From assembly GCF_022201045.2 (NCBI RefSeq), contig NC_068562.1, positions 4,340,001 to 4,404,000 of the forward strand: a stretch of 64,000 nucleotides of DNA. The letters run 5' to 3'. Under the pieces are notes generated by a model that saw only the letters and a list, made by a program, of their open reading frames with translations, was not told the DNA's origin and made no database searches. Source of the DNA: Citrus sinensis (lineage: Eukaryota > Streptophyta > Magnoliopsida > Sapindales > Rutaceae). A program made the position numbers and the translations under genes. Of the stretch, positions 62,680 to 64,000 are shown piece by piece; position 1 is the stretch's first letter; each line of letters starts with the position of its first letter.

Positions 62680-62940
62680 ATTGAAGTACTGTAACTTTTA
62701 AACTACATTTACTATAAAAAAAAAGTTATAATTGTGAAACAAAATTTAATAATTTATAGTAAATATAAAATTTAAATAATAATTTTGACAAAATTATTTT
62801 TAAAAAATAGATTTTCCATGATATAAGTGAAAAACAATATTAACATAGTTTTCAAATTACAACAGCTAGTATTTACTAAACACTTTAGTACTGTAACGTT
62901 TAAACTATAACTGTCAAACTTTAATCACAAACGCACCATA
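62680..62940. repeat. AT-rich dispersed repeat related to 25.3-25.75 kb
   Basis: Shares the order of blocks with 25.33-25.75 kb: GTAACTTTTAAACTAC-like opening, TATAATTGTGAAACAAA, a TAAATATAAAATTTAAATAATAATTT block, and an AAACTATAACTGT-type ending. TACTGTAAC-G/T-TTTAAACTA occurs near both ends in direct orientation. Type unknown. Confidence 0.5.
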
Positions 62941-64000
62941 TAACTCAGATGCAAAATTTTATGTTTTGAGTTTTAACATATCAATATATATGTAGGCGAT
63001 TAAATCTATTTATGCTTGATTAGTATCTTAAAAAAAAATCAAGTGTTCATTAATTAACGAAAATATACTATATATTCTAAAGAACATAATCCTTGACTTC
63101 GTCCCGATATTTGACATTTATAATTCACGGCCAAACCTTTATTTTTATTTATTTTATTTTATTGGTTCACGGATTGGAAGTTAAAAACTCTGGGCCAGAG
63201 CTTCATTTAAACTAGAGTCCAGAGGGTGCCATAGCATCAGCAGATGTTTGTAGAATCAATAAATTCCTAAATAAAATATGATAATAGTATGAATTTTAGG
63301 AGTACAATCTTCATTTTGGCCATTACGCATTTTCTCACAAATTTTCTAAACTTTGGAGAAAAATAACATTTAAGTTACATGGTCTCTCGAACATTAATTT
63401 TGATAATAACTCGTAGCTTTATAATTAGTAAATTATTATTAACAAATTCTTTTCTCCCTCCTTCTTCGGAAATAAGTGAGCCTATTTTTTAAATTATATA
63501 GTTAATTTTGAAAATTTTATGTTATAATTTGGCCCCGCAGATTTAATACAAAAGAAATCTGTGAGGGAAGTTGATGAGATTATAATGAAATTATTTATGT
63601 GATGTCAATCAAAGTGATCTTTTATCTAGCAATTTTTTTTCTTCAATCTCATAAAAACTTATATGTGTTCCTATATTATTTATTTACTTTATTGTATGTG
63701 CATTTCTCTACAAAAAGAATTAATGTGCTCATCTCTTTTTTTTTTTTTTTTTTAAAAGATTATTTATCTACACAAGATCACTCAACATGTCATTGAATCT
63801 CTACTTTATACATCTATTTCTCCTTTTGCACTTTTGTGTTGTTTGTTGCCTATTATTGTTATTATTTAACATAGATAATGAAATCATTTATTTATTTATT
63901 TATTTGCGTGAAAATGTTTGTCAATGTGGCGCTTTAACTAATATCTGAGTTTCTGTTTATTTATTTATTTATTTGTTTATTGTGTTTCTTCTTTTCAACT

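Larger units (their letters stand above)
59005..64000. other. U-box gene promoter and AT-rich intergenic region
   Basis: Upstream of the U-box gene lie purine-rich leader-like sequence, a (GA)n run near 59.64 kb and two CACGTG G-boxes (59892-59897 and 60327-60332; the second, as ACACGTGTC, resembles an ABRE). Farther right there are an AT-rich repeat related to 25.3-25.75 kb (62.68-62.94 kb), a 48-bp tandem duplication (62.40-62.49 kb) and TTTA-type repeats at the very end. No gene is recognised. Confidence 0.6.

Noticed and set aside
1-64000. CRISPR arrays, operons, ribosome binding sites and other bacterial features
   Set aside because: The window is plant nuclear DNA; no such structure was seen.

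Overview
The window is nuclear DNA from a flowering plant, most likely a eudicot. The evidence is genes split by GT-AG introns, AT-rich intergenic DNA full of short transposon relics, and plant-specific families (class I formin, BTB/TAZ, CYCD, VQ, U-box/ARM). The proteins look rosid-like and Citrus is plausible, but that is an impression and was not tested.

Layout: eight protein-coding genes, one tRNA and one possible micro-gene. 4.6-8.8 kb (+): class I formin. 10.5 kb (+): tRNA-Ser(TGA). 10.9-14.3 kb (-): BTB/TAZ protein with a leader intron. 14.9-20 kb: repeats, including a complete non-autonomous hAT element, and a possible 39-aa spliced reading frame. 21.1-22.5 kb (+): D-type cyclin, CYCD5-like. 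26.2-32.5 kb (+): condensin II subunit CAP-G2. 33.9-36.5 kb (-): BSD-domain protein. 39.3-41.7 kb (+): EngB-type organellar GTPase with a SINE in an intron. 45.4-46.0 kb (-): VQ-motif protein with W-boxes upstream. 46-57.6 kb: gene-poor, with a SINE, a 121-bp Mutator-like MITE, tandem repeats and a complete TRIM retrotransposon. 57.6-59.0 kb (-): intronless PUB30/31-like U-box/ARM E3 ligase. 59-64 kb: no gene recognised.

The genes are unrelated housekeeping and regulatory loci, not a cluster. One weak theme is cell-cycle control: the cyclin and the condensin II gene each have an E2F-like site 230-300 bp upstream of the start codon. All exon joins were checked by hand for reading phase and splice dinucleotides; each of the eight gene models closes to one open frame. 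The CAP-G2 model needs one GC-AG intron.

I found no new biological system. The most rewarding non-genic signals are mobile elements whose ends, target-site duplications and nesting can be read directly.
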